DNA of 13,364 nucleotides from an uncultured Fretibacterium sp. (GCF_938030725.1 NZ_CALHIQ010000098.1:1-13364); one strand, 5' to 3'. Counted from the stretch's first letter, positions 5,181-12,298 are shown. Numbers and translations are program-made. Notes: generated by a model not told the origin, from the letters alone.

Positions 5181-6851
5181 TTAACTTCTTCTCTGAATCG
5201 CATTTGAAATCGCAGCTTTCCATTCGGGCGCTTCGCAGCTTGCCCGGCAGCTTGCACATTCCTCTATAAGCGATACGATCACATTGGGTGCTGCACGATT
5301 TCCTTTGAAAATTGCTCTGAAAAACGCCACAAACTGCGCCAGCGTAAAAGGAACAATGTGTAAATCCAACCGCTCATCGTCCTTGGTGTACCAAGTGCCA
5401 ATCCTGAACGTCTCCGCTGTGTTGGAATCAATCCGATTGGCGATGAACAGTCCATAGACCGGCTTGTCGTATTGCTGCGTCATATCCGCAACGTGGCGGC
5501 GCACAGGTTCGCCCTCCATCGCCTCCTGGCGGGAACTCTCGGACAGCGTGACCTCGATCACGATAACATAATCCTCAAACTCGGCAATCAAGTCCGGGCC
5601 ATTGCCTGGTGCAGTACTAACCGGCAGGAAATCTTGATCTATCTTGAATCGGCGCACTTCATAAGGCTTATTTGCCAACGTGTCAATCGCCAGAAACGCC
5701 CGCCACAGGCTCCACTCCAGATAGGCCGGCACCTCCGCTTTTGGAATTCTAATCTCAGCGTCCTCACCAATTTTCAGGCGATCTCTGCGCAAAGCGATCA
5801 AATCCATATAAGCTGCAATTTCTTCCCACTGCCCGGCCTGTTGCCCGGCATAGACTTCCTCTTTCTTTTCTGCAATCAGCCCCTCAATCTCATACCGAAC
5901 CTGGTTAATATGTGCCGGGGTATCCAACAGCTTTCCAACGATGGAGTATTCGACGCCATAATGCTGAATTTTCTGCAACAGGTCTGAAAGCACTTGGTTG
6001 GCAATTTCCGCATTATCGGTCGGCAATGGCGTTCCATTGCAAAGAGAGCGATACAGCTCCAATAAGGGCTTGTCCGACATAAGTCCCTTTGTAAGCTCAA
6101 CAGCCAACGCGTGCTTTTCAGGGATCAGAACAATCCCCTTACCCTTGGACTGCACCATGCCGGTCGCTTTCAGGTAACGCATATTCATATCTGCGTAGTC
6201 GATGAAAGTGTGCGGTTTACATGCGCATTCAGCGGCGCCTTTTTCATAGATATCCCGGTCAAAGGCACGTTTGCGTTCTGCCGCCTTCCGCAGCGCTCTC
6301 AGATTACAAAGCCTTTCGACGGTGGCTTCCAGCCCATCGGCAGGGCTTGTAACCTGAACGATCGCAGCCATTTCAATAAAATTGACAGCAGGCTCCATGC
6401 GACGCTTTTCAAGCTCCAACAGGATCGCCAACGTCCAGGTCAAAGGAGAAAATCTCAGACCTTCACCGCATGGGGCCATGGGAGTGACCATTGACCGCAA
6501 ATAGCACTCCTGCATAGCAGCCACGGTTTCAGCGCGTATCAAATTTCGACCGGCGGGCGTAATCGTGTCAAGCGGGCCAAGAGCGCTTTGCTCAAATCCC
6601 ATTGAGCTTTTGATCTCCGGATAAATAAAACCGAGTTTTCCCATGGCTGAACGCCACTTACGCCCAACGCTGTTGGTCACATCTTCTCCAAGAGAAACGA
6701 CGCCGCATTCTCCAAGCAAACGGCGAAAAGCTCTATCACCTTCCCCTCTACGAATATCACCTTGAATCGCCGAGGTGGAGAGGGCAACCAGGCCATCCCT
6801 TATCCGCATGGCGCTCCTTACGGACGTATTGCCAAGCTGCCAGAACCCCAT
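5181..6851 (-). CDS. AlwI-family type II (IIS) restriction endonuclease
   Basis: The 556-residue product matches what I know of the AlwI/PleI/MlyI/Nt.BspD6I group, which bind a short asymmetric site and cut a few bases away. The N-terminal two thirds would hold the DNA-recognition modules. Near the C-terminus a PD-(D/E)XK-type nuclease core is visible: YLEWSLWRAFLAI with E379, then GPDL with D420, then VIVIEVT with E433, followed by E446/E448 in EAMEGEPVRRH. Family members keep similar acidic residues, with Val-Thr where other nucleases have Lys. The start ATG at 6851 has AAGGAG 8 bases upstream, directly abutting an inserted element. It lies downstream of, and in the same direction as, a double methyltransferase gene, forming an R-M operon. 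All expected acidic residues are present and the frame is intact, so it is probably active. Specificity cannot be read directly; AlwI itself recognises GGATC. Confidence 0.88.
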   Translation of the reverse strand: MGFWQLGNTSVRSAMRIRDGLVALSTSAIQGDIRRGEGDRAFRRLLGECGVVSLGEDVTNSVGRKWRSAMGKLGFIYPEIKSSMGFEQSALGPLDTITPAGRNLIRAETVAAMQECYLRSMVTPMAPCGEGLRFSPLTWTLAILLELEKRRMEPAVNFIEMAAIVQVTSPADGLEATVERLCNLRALRKAAERKRAFDRDIYEKGAAECACKPHTFIDYADMNMRYLKATGMVQSKGKGIVLIPEKHALAVELTKGLMSDKPLLELYRSLCNGTPLPTDNAEIANQVLSDLLQKIQHYGVEYSIVGKLLDTPAHINQVRYEIEGLIAEKKEEVYAGQQAGQWEEIAAYMDLIALRRDRLKIGEDAEIRIPKAEVPAYLEWSLWRAFLAIDTLANKPYEVRRFKIDQDFLPVSTAPGNGPDLIAEFEDYVIVIEVTLSESSRQEAMEGEPVRRHVADMTQQYDKPVYGLFIANRIDSNTAETFRIGTWYTKDDERLDLHIVPFTLAQFVAFFRAIFKGNRAAPNVIVSLIEECASCRASCEAPEWKAAISNAIQRRS

Positions 6852-6868
6852 ACCTCAAACTCCTTTAA

Positions 6869-6884
6869 GGAAACACTGATTAAG
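6869..6884 (+). repeat. Left terminal inverted repeat
   Basis: GGAAACACTGATTAAG matches the reverse complement of 7051-7066 (GGAAGCGCTGATTAAT) at 13 of 16 positions, with two of the differences in the middle and one at the inner end. Confidence 0.65.
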
Positions 6885-6921
6885 TCGTTGAGAACTGTCA
6901 ACCGTATGGACTCCCCTCAGT

Positions 6922-6987
6922 GCCTGAAACTTCATCAGGCCGCGCGAAGCGCGCGGGGCTTGGGGCGTAGCCCCATTTTAAAATTTT
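6922..6987 (+). terminator. Three consecutive hairpins then a T-rich tract inside the element
   Basis: GCCTGA/TCAGGC (6922-6940), CCGCGCG-AAG-CGCGCGG (6940-6956) and GGGGC-GTA-GCCCC (6962-6974) follow one another and end in ATTTTAAAATTTT. On the plus strand this has the form of a strong intrinsic terminator, that is, it faces against the R-M genes. On the minus strand no T-run follows, so termination of the operon is less certain. Confidence 0.5.
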
Positions 6988-6998
6988 AAGGAAGCGCT
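6986..6998 (+). repeat. Internal copy of the element end
   Basis: TTAAGGAAGCGCT here is the exact reverse complement of 7058-7070. The element thus holds a third end-like sequence, again with its own TTAA, defining an 85-base sub-segment (6986-7070). Confidence 0.55.
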
Positions 6999-7050
6999 AA
7001 AGGATAGCCTCTGTTTGATACTCCTTGATTGCTTTCAACAACTTTTGAAG

Positions 7051-7066
7051 ATTAATCAGCGCTTCC
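7051..7066 (-). repeat. Right terminal inverted repeat
   Basis: On the minus strand this reads GGAAGCGCTGATTAAT, the partner of the left end at 6869-6884. The methyltransferase stop codon (TAA, 7067-7069) lies within the flanking TTAA. Confidence 0.65.
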
Positions 7067-8959
7067 TTAATATCCGACAAACAGATATTCTTGGACTTTG
7101 TTTCTGTTTGTCTTTGCGTCATTCTGGTTCCCAAAGGAATACCGATAATCTATTGGAACAACCTCAACGTGTTCCTTATGTTTTGACATGATTGCGGTCA
7201 TCTCGTCCTGTGTCGGCAAGCTGTTTGATGAGTATGAAACGATCAGCACGCTTTTGGAAAACTTTTTAAACAACTGGTCGAACGCACCTGCCGCCCCCTT
7301 TCGCGTTGAGAACGGCGTGGGATAGGATTTAAATTTTCTCGTTTGCGTGTGCTGCTGAATCTCAACGCCCTTCCAGTCTCGCGCCAATCCTTCTACGAAG
7401 TGATAGCGCCGCACATACTCGTTATCGGACAAGGGTGAATAATAAGGCGGATCGATATAGACAAGACCCGGTTGCTCCAGGCGCAAATCCATCGCATCAC
7501 CGTGCCTCGCTCGATTGACCTTTCCGTTATCAAACACTGCCCGATTGATCGCCTCAACAGCCTCTAAAAACTGCTGTTCCAGCGTTTTTTGCAAATCCTT
7601 ACGACCGTCGTTGTAACGTTCGCCGGTATATGTAAAAATACCGCGCGGACGCTTTTTCGTGCAGGCGCGAATCAACGCGGTCATCGCTATGGCCCGTTTG
7701 TAAGGGTCACGAATCGCCGCGATATTGACGCGCAAGGTATCAATCAGGGCGTTGTCGAAATCTGAATAGTAAAGCCCCTGAAACGTAGTCGATACGAAAT
7801 GATCGGATTTCCATTGGGGGAGCAATAGAACCTTCGCTTCTTCAACGGGCAGCTTTATCGAATTGTTTTCAATCATGGCCTTTGCAAAGGTCGCAGACAT
7901 GGCCATATAATCGTTGCTGACGACCTGCTTGCCCTGTGCCTTGAACATGTAGCCCACGATGCCAGAACCGGAAAACAGATCCACCGCCGTATCAAATTGA
8001 AACTCCGATGCCACGCCCCAAATCTCAGACAGCAGCTTGCTCTTCGACCCCATGAAGCGCGTCGGAGGATATTCAGACACCTGTTCAGGAAGCGGTTTCG
8101 GCAGAAGATAAAGCTGTGTGCGCCGTTTCGGCGGGATGCTGACAATAGCATCCTCACCCCTGCGCTTGTCGCCGCTGCGGGAAATATAGCGCTTGGTCTG
8201 AATGACTTCAATATTAAACGGCGCATAGAGCTCATGCACCAGCGGGTGATTGGAGTTGGTCAGAAGGATATGACACCCGCGCTCGTGCATCCGCATGACC
8301 GCCTTTGCCAACTCAACGTGATCTTCCTCGTAAAACTGCTCCTTCGTGTACCGTTTAAAATCTGAGTACTCCGAAACCGGCAGATAGGGCGGGTCAAGGA
8401 AGATGAAATCACCCGGCTTGGCATAGTATTCCAGCACCAGCATATAGTCGCCACATAAAATCTCCGTCTGTCTCAGCGCGACTGAAGCAGCGTAGAGTGC
8501 GTCGGCATCACAAATTTTCGGATTGTTGTATCTGCCGTAGGGCACATTGAACTGCCCTTTCCGATTTACACGGTACAGACCGTTATAGCAGGTCTTGTTG
8601 AGGTAGATCGTCCGGGCGGCGGCTTCGGCAGGAGGCAACGTTGACCAATCCAGCCCGCGAACGACATAGAACGCCTCTTGTGTATTTTGATAGGTCGCAA
8701 GACAACGAATGACCTGATCGACGTTCTTCGCCACCTGCCGATACGCATTGATAAGCTCCGGGTTGCTGTCCGAGATCAAGGCGCTTTCCGGGTGGAGCGC
8801 AAAGAACAGGGCACCACCTCCAACAAAAGGCTCGATATAGCGATTGTAGGAGGCCGGCACTTTGGGCAACAATTCGCCGAGCAGTTGAGCCTTGCCCCCG
8901 GCCCATTTTAAAATGGGTTTCACTGGAGACAATACTTCCTTTTTCAATGCCTCTGCCAT
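7067..8959 (-). CDS. Fused double N6-adenine DNA methyltransferase (M.FokI-like)
   Basis: The 630-residue protein contains two complete D12/Dam-class methyltransferase domains in tandem. Domain 1 (about 10-280) has WAGGK (19-23, motif X), FVGGGALF (45-52, SAM-binding motif I) and DPPY (189-192, catalytic). Domain 2 (about 298-630) has FMGSKSKLL (302-310), DLFSGSGIVGY (327-337) and DPPY (503-506). The order X-I-IV is that of alpha-class enzymes such as Dam and each half of M.FokI. An asymmetric type IIS site needs each strand methylated differently, which such a fusion provides. Start ATG at 8959 has GGGAGG 8 bases upstream (8968-8973). The endonuclease gene follows on the same strand, now separated by a mobile element at the stop codon. 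Base composition is visibly less GC-rich than guaA next door, fitting acquisition by transfer. Confidence 0.92.
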   Translation of the reverse strand: MAEALKKEVLSPVKPILKWAGGKAQLLGELLPKVPASYNRYIEPFVGGGALFFALHPESALISDSNPELINAYRQVAKNVDQVIRCLATYQNTQEAFYVVRGLDWSTLPPAEAAARTIYLNKTCYNGLYRVNRKGQFNVPYGRYNNPKICDADALYAASVALRQTEILCGDYMLVLEYYAKPGDFIFLDPPYLPVSEYSDFKRYTKEQFYEEDHVELAKAVMRMHERGCHILLTNSNHPLVHELYAPFNIEVIQTKRYISRSGDKRRGEDAIVSIPPKRRTQLYLLPKPLPEQVSEYPPTRFMGSKSKLLSEIWGVASEFQFDTAVDLFSGSGIVGYMFKAQGKQVVSNDYMAMSATFAKAMIENNSIKLPVEEAKVLLLPQWKSDHFVSTTFQGLYYSDFDNALIDTLRVNIAAIRDPYKRAIAMTALIRACTKKRPRGIFTYTGERYNDGRKDLQKTLEQQFLEAVEAINRAVFDNGKVNRARHGDAMDLRLEQPGLVYIDPPYYSPLSDNEYVRRYHFVEGLARDWKGVEIQQHTQTRKFKSYPTPFSTRKGAAGAFDQLFKKFSKSVLIVSYSSNSLPTQDEMTAIMSKHKEHVEVVPIDYRYSFGNQNDAKTNRNKVQEYLFVGY

Positions 8960-8983
8960 TCGCGCTGCCTCCCTTCATCTTCA

Positions 8984-9014
8984 CCGTACTTGGATATAAT
9001 ACACCAAAGTACGG
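8984..9014. promoter_or_regulatory. Inverted repeat in the methyltransferase upstream region
   Basis: CCGTACTTGG (8984-8993) and CCAAAGTACGG (9004-9014) are inverted repeats with one extra A, separated by ATATAATACA. The sequence lies 25-55 bases upstream of the start codon. A -10-like TATTAT on the minus strand falls inside the spacer, so this is a candidate operator or leader hairpin for the R-M operon. A 10-bp palindrome CAGCGCGCTG sits next to it at 9023-9032. No good -35 was found, so the promoter itself is not called. Confidence 0.4.
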
Positions 9015-9126
9015 ATAGATTACAGCGCGCTGAACTTTATATTCATATACCATATATCAATAGAATAAATTTTCTTATAGCCTATCCAATGTACCCGTTG
9101 CGTTTGGCTTGGCAATCCGGAAAGCC

Positions 9127-9165
9127 AAAGGAGCCGCCTGACCCTTGAAATCAGGCGGCTCCTTT
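9127..9165 (-). terminator. Strong hairpin terminator after guaA
   Basis: AAAGGAGCCGCCTGA and its perfect 15-base complement surround a 9-base loop, about 90 bases past the guaA stop on the minus strand. Being symmetric, with A/T ends, it could act in both directions. A second perfect 8-bp hairpin (TTTGGCTT/AAGCCAAA, 9103-9129) adjoins it, and a 6-bp hairpin (CAGAGG/CCTCTG, 9233-9252) follows the stop closely. Nothing else gene-like is seen between 9030 and 9255. Confidence 0.75.
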
Positions 9166-9255
9166 CTTGGTAAAAATCGTTGCCACGCAAGGCTTCAATT
9201 CAATGCTCTCAAGGGCCAAAAAGCCCTGCGTCCAGAGGATTTTCGACCTCTGCAA

Positions 9256-10782
9256 TCACTCCCACTCGATCGTTGCCGGCGGCTTGGAGGTCACGTCCAG
9301 CACGACGCGGTTCACGCCGCGCACCTCGTTGCAGATGCGCTTTGCCGTCACGTCCAAGACCTCCGGCGGGATGCGCACCCAGTCGGCCGTCATAGCGTCC
9401 TGCGAGTTGACGGCGCGCAGCGCCACCACCTCGCTGTAGGTGCGGCTGTCCCCCATCACGCCCACGGTGCGCACCGGAAGCAGCACGCAGAAGGACTGCC
9501 ATATCCCGTCGTAGAGCTTCGCGCGCCTCAGCTCCTCCCGGAAGATGGCGTCCGCCTCCCGCAACGTGTCCAGCCGCTCCCGCGTGATCTCCCCCAGACA
9601 GCGCACGGCGAGCCCCGGCCCCGGGAAGGGCTGCCGGTCCACGATGTCCTCCGGCACGCCGATGAGGCGCCCTATGGCCCGCACCTCGTCCTTGAAGAGG
9701 TCCCGAAGGGGCTCCAAGAGGCGCAGCTTCATGTGCTCCGGCAGCCCGCCCACGTTGTGATGGGACTTGATGAGCACCGCGCCCTTCCGATGGCCGCTTT
9801 CGATGACGTCCGGGTAGATCGTCCCCTGAAGGAGCCAGTCCACCTCCCCGATCTTCGCCGCCTCCGCGTCGAACACGTCGATGAAGAGCCCCCCGATGAT
9901 GCGGCGCTTCTTCTCCGGGTCCGTCACGCCGGCCAGTCGATCCAAAAACAGGGCGGAGGCGTCCACGTGGCGCACGGAGAGCCCCATGCCGCTGTAGGAG
10001 GCCACGACGTGCTTCGCCTCGTTCAAACGCATCAGGCCGTGGTCCACGAAGATGCAGGTCAGCCTCGGCCCGATGGCCCGGTTCACCAGGGCGGCGGCAA
10101 CGCTCGAATCCACGCCCCCCGACAGCCCGCACACGGCGCGGCCCTCGCCAACCTGGCGCCGGATATCCGCCACGGCGCCCTCCACCCAGTCCTCAAGCCT
10201 CCAGTCCCCCGCGCAGCCGCAGATGTCGAACAGGAACCGGCGCAGGATGTCGCGTCCGTGCTCCGTGTGTACGACCTCCGGATGAAACTGCAGCCCAAAG
10301 AAGCGCCCCGCCCGGTCCTCCATGGCGGCCGTGACGCCCCCCTCCGTAGAGGCCGTGGCCCGAAAGCCTTCGGGCAGGGAGGTCACCCGGTCGCCGTGGC
10401 TCATCAAAACCTGGAGCTCATCGGGCAGCCCCTCCATGAGGCGGGAGTTCCCGCTGCGCCGCACCCGCGTCACGCCGTACTCCGACCGCTCGCCGGAGCC
10501 CACCGCCCCTCCCAGGGTCTTCGCCAGGAGCTGCATCCCGTAGCAGATGCCCAGCACCGGCGCCCCCATGTCCAGCACGCGTCGGTCCACGGCGATGGCG
10601 TCCGGATCGTTGACGCTGTCCGGCCCGCCCGATATGATGATCCCCTTCGGGCTGAACTCCGCCACGCGCTCCCGCCGCGCGTCCCACGACAGGACGACGC
10701 TGTGGATGTTCATCTCGCGCACGCGCCGCGCGATCAACTGCGTAAACTGTGAGCCGCAATCAATGATGACCACATTCTCCAA
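9256..10782 (-). CDS. guaA: GMP synthase (glutamine-hydrolysing)
   Basis: The 508-residue enzyme converts XMP, ATP and glutamine to GMP in purine synthesis. The class I glutamine amidotransferase domain comes first: IIDCGSQFTQLIARRVRE (6-23), nucleophile C80 in GICYGMQ, and QFHPEV with H167 and E169. The ATP pyrophosphatase domain follows, with the P-loop SGGVDSS at 221-227, and the dimerisation domain ends in the family's typical PPATIEWE. The start is the TTG at 10782: it matches the usual family N-terminus and has GGGGGAG 8 bases upstream. An ATG at 10845 would add 21 residues that do not resemble the family. It is a single-gene unit, flanked by the R-M module and by the divergent grd operon. 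Confidence 0.96.
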   Translation of the reverse strand: MENVVIIDCGSQFTQLIARRVREMNIHSVVLSWDARRERVAEFSPKGIIISGGPDSVNDPDAIAVDRRVLDMGAPVLGICYGMQLLAKTLGGAVGSGERSEYGVTRVRRSGNSRLMEGLPDELQVLMSHGDRVTSLPEGFRATASTEGGVTAAMEDRAGRFFGLQFHPEVVHTEHGRDILRRFLFDICGCAGDWRLEDWVEGAVADIRRQVGEGRAVCGLSGGVDSSVAAALVNRAIGPRLTCIFVDHGLMRLNEAKHVVASYSGMGLSVRHVDASALFLDRLAGVTDPEKKRRIIGGLFIDVFDAEAAKIGEVDWLLQGTIYPDVIESGHRKGAVLIKSHHNVGGLPEHMKLRLLEPLRDLFKDEVRAIGRLIGVPEDIVDRQPFPGPGLAVRCLGEITRERLDTLREADAIFREELRRAKLYDGIWQSFCVLLPVRTVGVMGDSRTYSEVVALRAVNSQDAMTADWVRIPPEVLDVTAKRICNEVRGVNRVVLDVTSKPPATIEWE

Positions 10783-10790
10783 CTTTTGCG

Positions 10791-10797
10791 CTCCCCC
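10791..10797 (-). promoter_or_regulatory. Shine-Dalgarno supporting the TTG start of guaA
   Basis: GGGGGAG on the minus strand lies 8 bases from the TTG at 10782; AGGAGG overlaps it slightly further upstream. No comparable site precedes the ATG at 10845 or 10821. Confidence 0.6.
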
Positions 10798-10862
10798 TCC
10801 TCTGTCCCCCGGACGCGCCATCAACCGCTGGGCGAACGTCCGCAACCCCTAAACCTAGGAAT

Positions 10863-10868
10863 ATTATA
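10863..10868 (-). promoter_or_regulatory. -10 box of the guaA promoter
   Basis: A perfect TATAAT on the minus strand about 80 bases upstream of the TTG start gives a leader of about 75 bases. The -35 region is not consensus; instead a small GC hairpin (CCCC-TCTT-GGGG) lies there. I see no purine riboswitch in the short leader. Confidence 0.45.
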
Positions 10869-10984
10869 ACCGCAAGCGCCCCTCTTGGGGGAGACGCGAC
10901 CCAAACCGGCGGGCCGCGGACAAATTGACGTTCGTTTGTCGCCGATTCCCACTTCACGATACAACGCAGAATATATTTCGTAGG

Positions 10985-11087
10985 GCAGCCCCGGCCGTCC
11001 CACGGCAAGCCGGTCCGCTTTCCGTTGGGTGCGGCCGCCTCAGGAGGAACTCCCGCCCGCAGGGCTGCTTGTTTTAAGTTTTTTTCC
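10985..11087 (+). other. GC-rich structured stretch ending in a T-rich tract
   Basis: GCAGCCC (10985-10991) can pair at distance with GGGCTGC (11062-11068), and GGCCG (10993-10997) with CGGCC (11032-11036). The T-rich TTGTTTTAAGTTTTTTT follows up to 11087, just before the grd promoter. It has the shape of a plus-strand terminator or small structured RNA. No convincing promoter or gene lies upstream on that strand. The sequence from 10870 to 10980 holds only a 6-bp GACAAA/TTTGTC hairpin. Confidence 0.25.
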
Positions 11088-11090
11088 ATA

Positions 11091-11118
11091 TTGACGTTTC
11101 CGGCGAGTCCGCTATAAT
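11091..11118 (+). promoter_or_regulatory. Promoter of the glycine reductase operon
   Basis: TTGACG (11091-11096) and a perfect TATAAT (11113-11118) are separated by 16 bases. The predicted transcript would begin near 11125, right at a 6-bp hairpin AGCTGA/TCAGCT (11128-11150), followed by the riboswitch. Confidence 0.75.
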
Positions 11119-11170
11119 CCAGTATAGAGCTGAGTTAATAAGGTTCAGCTATGGCAGCTTCCCGAATGAG

Positions 11171-11259
11171 GGATGCGAGAGAGATCCCGCCGCCGCGGGA
11201 CGCCGAAGGGGCAACGCGCCCACGTGACGCTGAAACTCTCAGGCAAAGGGATCGCATCC
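11171..11259 (+). promoter_or_regulatory. Glycine riboswitch (single aptamer)
   Basis: An 89-base aptamer is closed by a perfect 8-bp P1 (GGATGCGA 11171-11178 with TCGCATCC 11252-11259). It has a GC hairpin P2 (TCCCG/CGGGA) and the two hallmark glycine-aptamer strings, CCGAAGGGGCAA (11203-11214) and CTGAAACTCTCAGGCAAAGG (11230-11249). Glycine riboswitches often come as two aptamers in tandem; here only one full copy is visible, with short flanking structure that could be the ghost aptamer of singlet versions. It lies between a strong promoter and grdX, so it should couple intracellular glycine to expression of glycine reductase, presumably switching it on. Confidence 0.92.
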
Positions 11260-11289
11260 GGACGGGAGTCTGAAACCGGGCATAGCTCA

Positions 11290-11312
11290 CACACTCATCT
11301 TTAATGAATGTG
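11290..11312 (+). promoter_or_regulatory. Possible expression-platform hairpin of the riboswitch
   Basis: CACACTCAT and ATGAATGTG pair around CTTTA with one mismatch, 30 bases after the aptamer and 37 bases before the grdX ATG. There is no T-run after it, so control of translation or anti-termination is as likely as termination. Confidence 0.3.
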
Positions 11313-11349
11313 CTCAGGTGACAGAACACGGGAGGTCCGGAGGTCGGCA

Positions 11350-11805
11350 ATGAACAAGACCGTGCTCATCACCAACAACAGGGACCTGTGCGCAAGCGTG
11401 CGGTGCGGACGCTTCGTTGAGGGGTCCTCTTTGGACGTGCTCGTTGCCGTTCGCGACTCCATCCACTTGGGCTCCATCCTCCTCACCCACCCGCTCTGCG
11501 GCAACCTACGCCCCTACCATCAACCCTTTCGCTCCGTCCTGATCGAAGAACGTCCGGGGGCCCTCGTGGACCTGGAATCCCTCTCCATGATCGAAAAGGC
11601 CGTGGGCGTCTACGAGGCGTGCCGGGAGCGGATGATCATCCCCTCATCCCTGGATGAGGGCAGACGTGCGGATTACGCCTTCATCGACTCCGAGTTGATG
11701 AAGGAAAGTCTGGAGCGGTACGGACAGTTCCGCCGGGAGGCGGCGCTGCGTCCCGCGTCCCTTTTGCTTCACAAGAACCCAATGGAAGGGGGTGAATCAA
11801 GATGA
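11350..11805 (+). CDS. grdX: GrdX family protein
   Basis: The 151-residue soluble product opens MNKTVLITNNRDLCASVR and contains SLDVLVAVRDSIHLGSILLTHPLCG, followed by DLESLSMIEKA. These are features I associate with GrdX, the small protein of unknown role at the head of glycine reductase operons. I chose the ATG at 11350, which has GGAGGT 5 bases upstream (11339-11344); an upstream in-frame ATG at 11308 lies in the riboswitch leader hairpin. It is the first gene after the glycine riboswitch and overlaps the thioredoxin gene by four bases (ATGA), so the two are translationally coupled. Confidence 0.85.
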   Translation: MNKTVLITNNRDLCASVRCGRFVEGSSLDVLVAVRDSIHLGSILLTHPLCGNLRPYHQPFRSVLIEERPGALVDLESLSMIEKAVGVYEACRERMIIPSSLDEGRRADYAFIDSELMKESLERYGQFRREAALRPASLLLHKNPMEGGESR

Positions 11806-12134
11806 GCGCAATCGTTGAACTGACGAAGGAGAACTACGAGGCCGAGATCAAGGAGAGCCCCATCCCTGTGGTGGTGGACTTCTGGGGGCCAAAGTGCGGT
11901 CCCTGCATGGCGTTGATGCCGAAGTACCACGAGCTGGCCGACAACCCGAAGTATGAGGGCAAGGTCAAGTTCTGCTCGGTGGATACCTCCAAGAATCGCC
12001 GCGTAGCCATCGGCCTGAAGGTCATGGCTCAGCCCACCTTCCTCTTCTGGAAGGGCGGTGCGGAGGTGGCTCGCCTCAGCGGCGACGGCACGTCGATCGA
12101 GGGCATCACGGCCGAGGTCGACAAGATGCTCTAA
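11802..12134 (+). CDS. trxA: Thioredoxin of the glycine reductase system
   Basis: The 110-residue single-domain thioredoxin has active site WGPKCGPC, with redox cysteines C32 and C35. It also has the downstream cis-proline region VMAQPTFLFWKGG, preceded by VDTSKNRRVAIGLKVM. In glycine reductase, thioredoxin carries electrons from NADPH via thioredoxin reductase to the selenoprotein component that reduces glycine. The GPKCGPC active site differs slightly from the common WCGPC and is what I recall from grd-linked thioredoxins. The ATG overlaps the stop of grdX. No thioredoxin reductase gene is in this window. Confidence 0.93.
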   Translation: MSAIVELTKENYEAEIKESPIPVVVDFWGPKCGPCMALMPKYHELADNPKYEGKVKFCSVDTSKNRRVAIGLKVMAQPTFLFWKGGAEVARLSGDGTSIEGITAEVDKML

Positions 12135-12150
12135 GCCGGAGCGTGCGTCC

Positions 12151-12206
12151 GGGTGAGGCGTCCAAGCCGGCGCGGCGGAGTCCCGAGGCCGGTGCGGCCC
12201 TCACCC
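12151..12206 (+). other. Long stem-loop between trxA and grdE
   Basis: GGGTGAGG (12151-12158) pairs perfectly with CCTCACCC (12199-12206), and inside it CCGGC (12167-12171) pairs with GCCGG (12188-12192). A smaller CTCAG/CTGAG hairpin follows near 12252. The 164-base gap holds no reading frame. An RNA processing or partial termination site that sets different levels for thioredoxin and GrdE is possible. Confidence 0.4.
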
Positions 12207-12298
12207 ATGGTATCGGTTTCAGGAAGCGCGGAGGTCGCCCGGAAGGCAGCTCAGCGTTTTCTGAGAACGACAGGAGCTGGAAAGGAGGAGTACTTTTT

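Larger units (their letters stand above)
6865..7070. mobile_element. MITE-like non-autonomous element with TTAA target duplication
   Basis: A 198-base insert (6869-7066) is bounded by imperfect terminal inverted repeats beginning GGAA and flanked on both sides by TTAA (6865-6868 and 7067-7070). It encodes no protein and contains several strong hairpins. The 4-bp TTAA fits the YTAR target of the IS5 subgroup, whose ends also start GG; assignment to that family is inference. Removing the insert and one TTAA rejoins the methyltransferase stop to the endonuclease Shine-Dalgarno, with 13 bases between stop and start. Confidence 0.65.

Noticed and set aside
4693..5184. A 163-codon plus-strand frame
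   Set aside because: Antisense to the DUF6506-like gene, Pro-rich and without any recognisable feature.
9209..10132. A 307-codon minus-strand frame overlapping guaA
   Set aside because: It is a shifted frame of guaA with Gly/Arg-rich low-complexity translation and no family features.
9145..10752. A 535-codon open frame on the plus strand
   Set aside because: It is antisense to guaA, is unusually rich in His, Arg, Pro and Ala, and has no motif; guaA on the other strand is unmistakable. Long antisense frames are expected in GC-rich genes.
10846..10930. A purine or PreQ1-type riboswitch before guaA
   Set aside because: The leader from the likely transcription start is only about 75 bases, and the conserved purine-aptamer loops are not seen.
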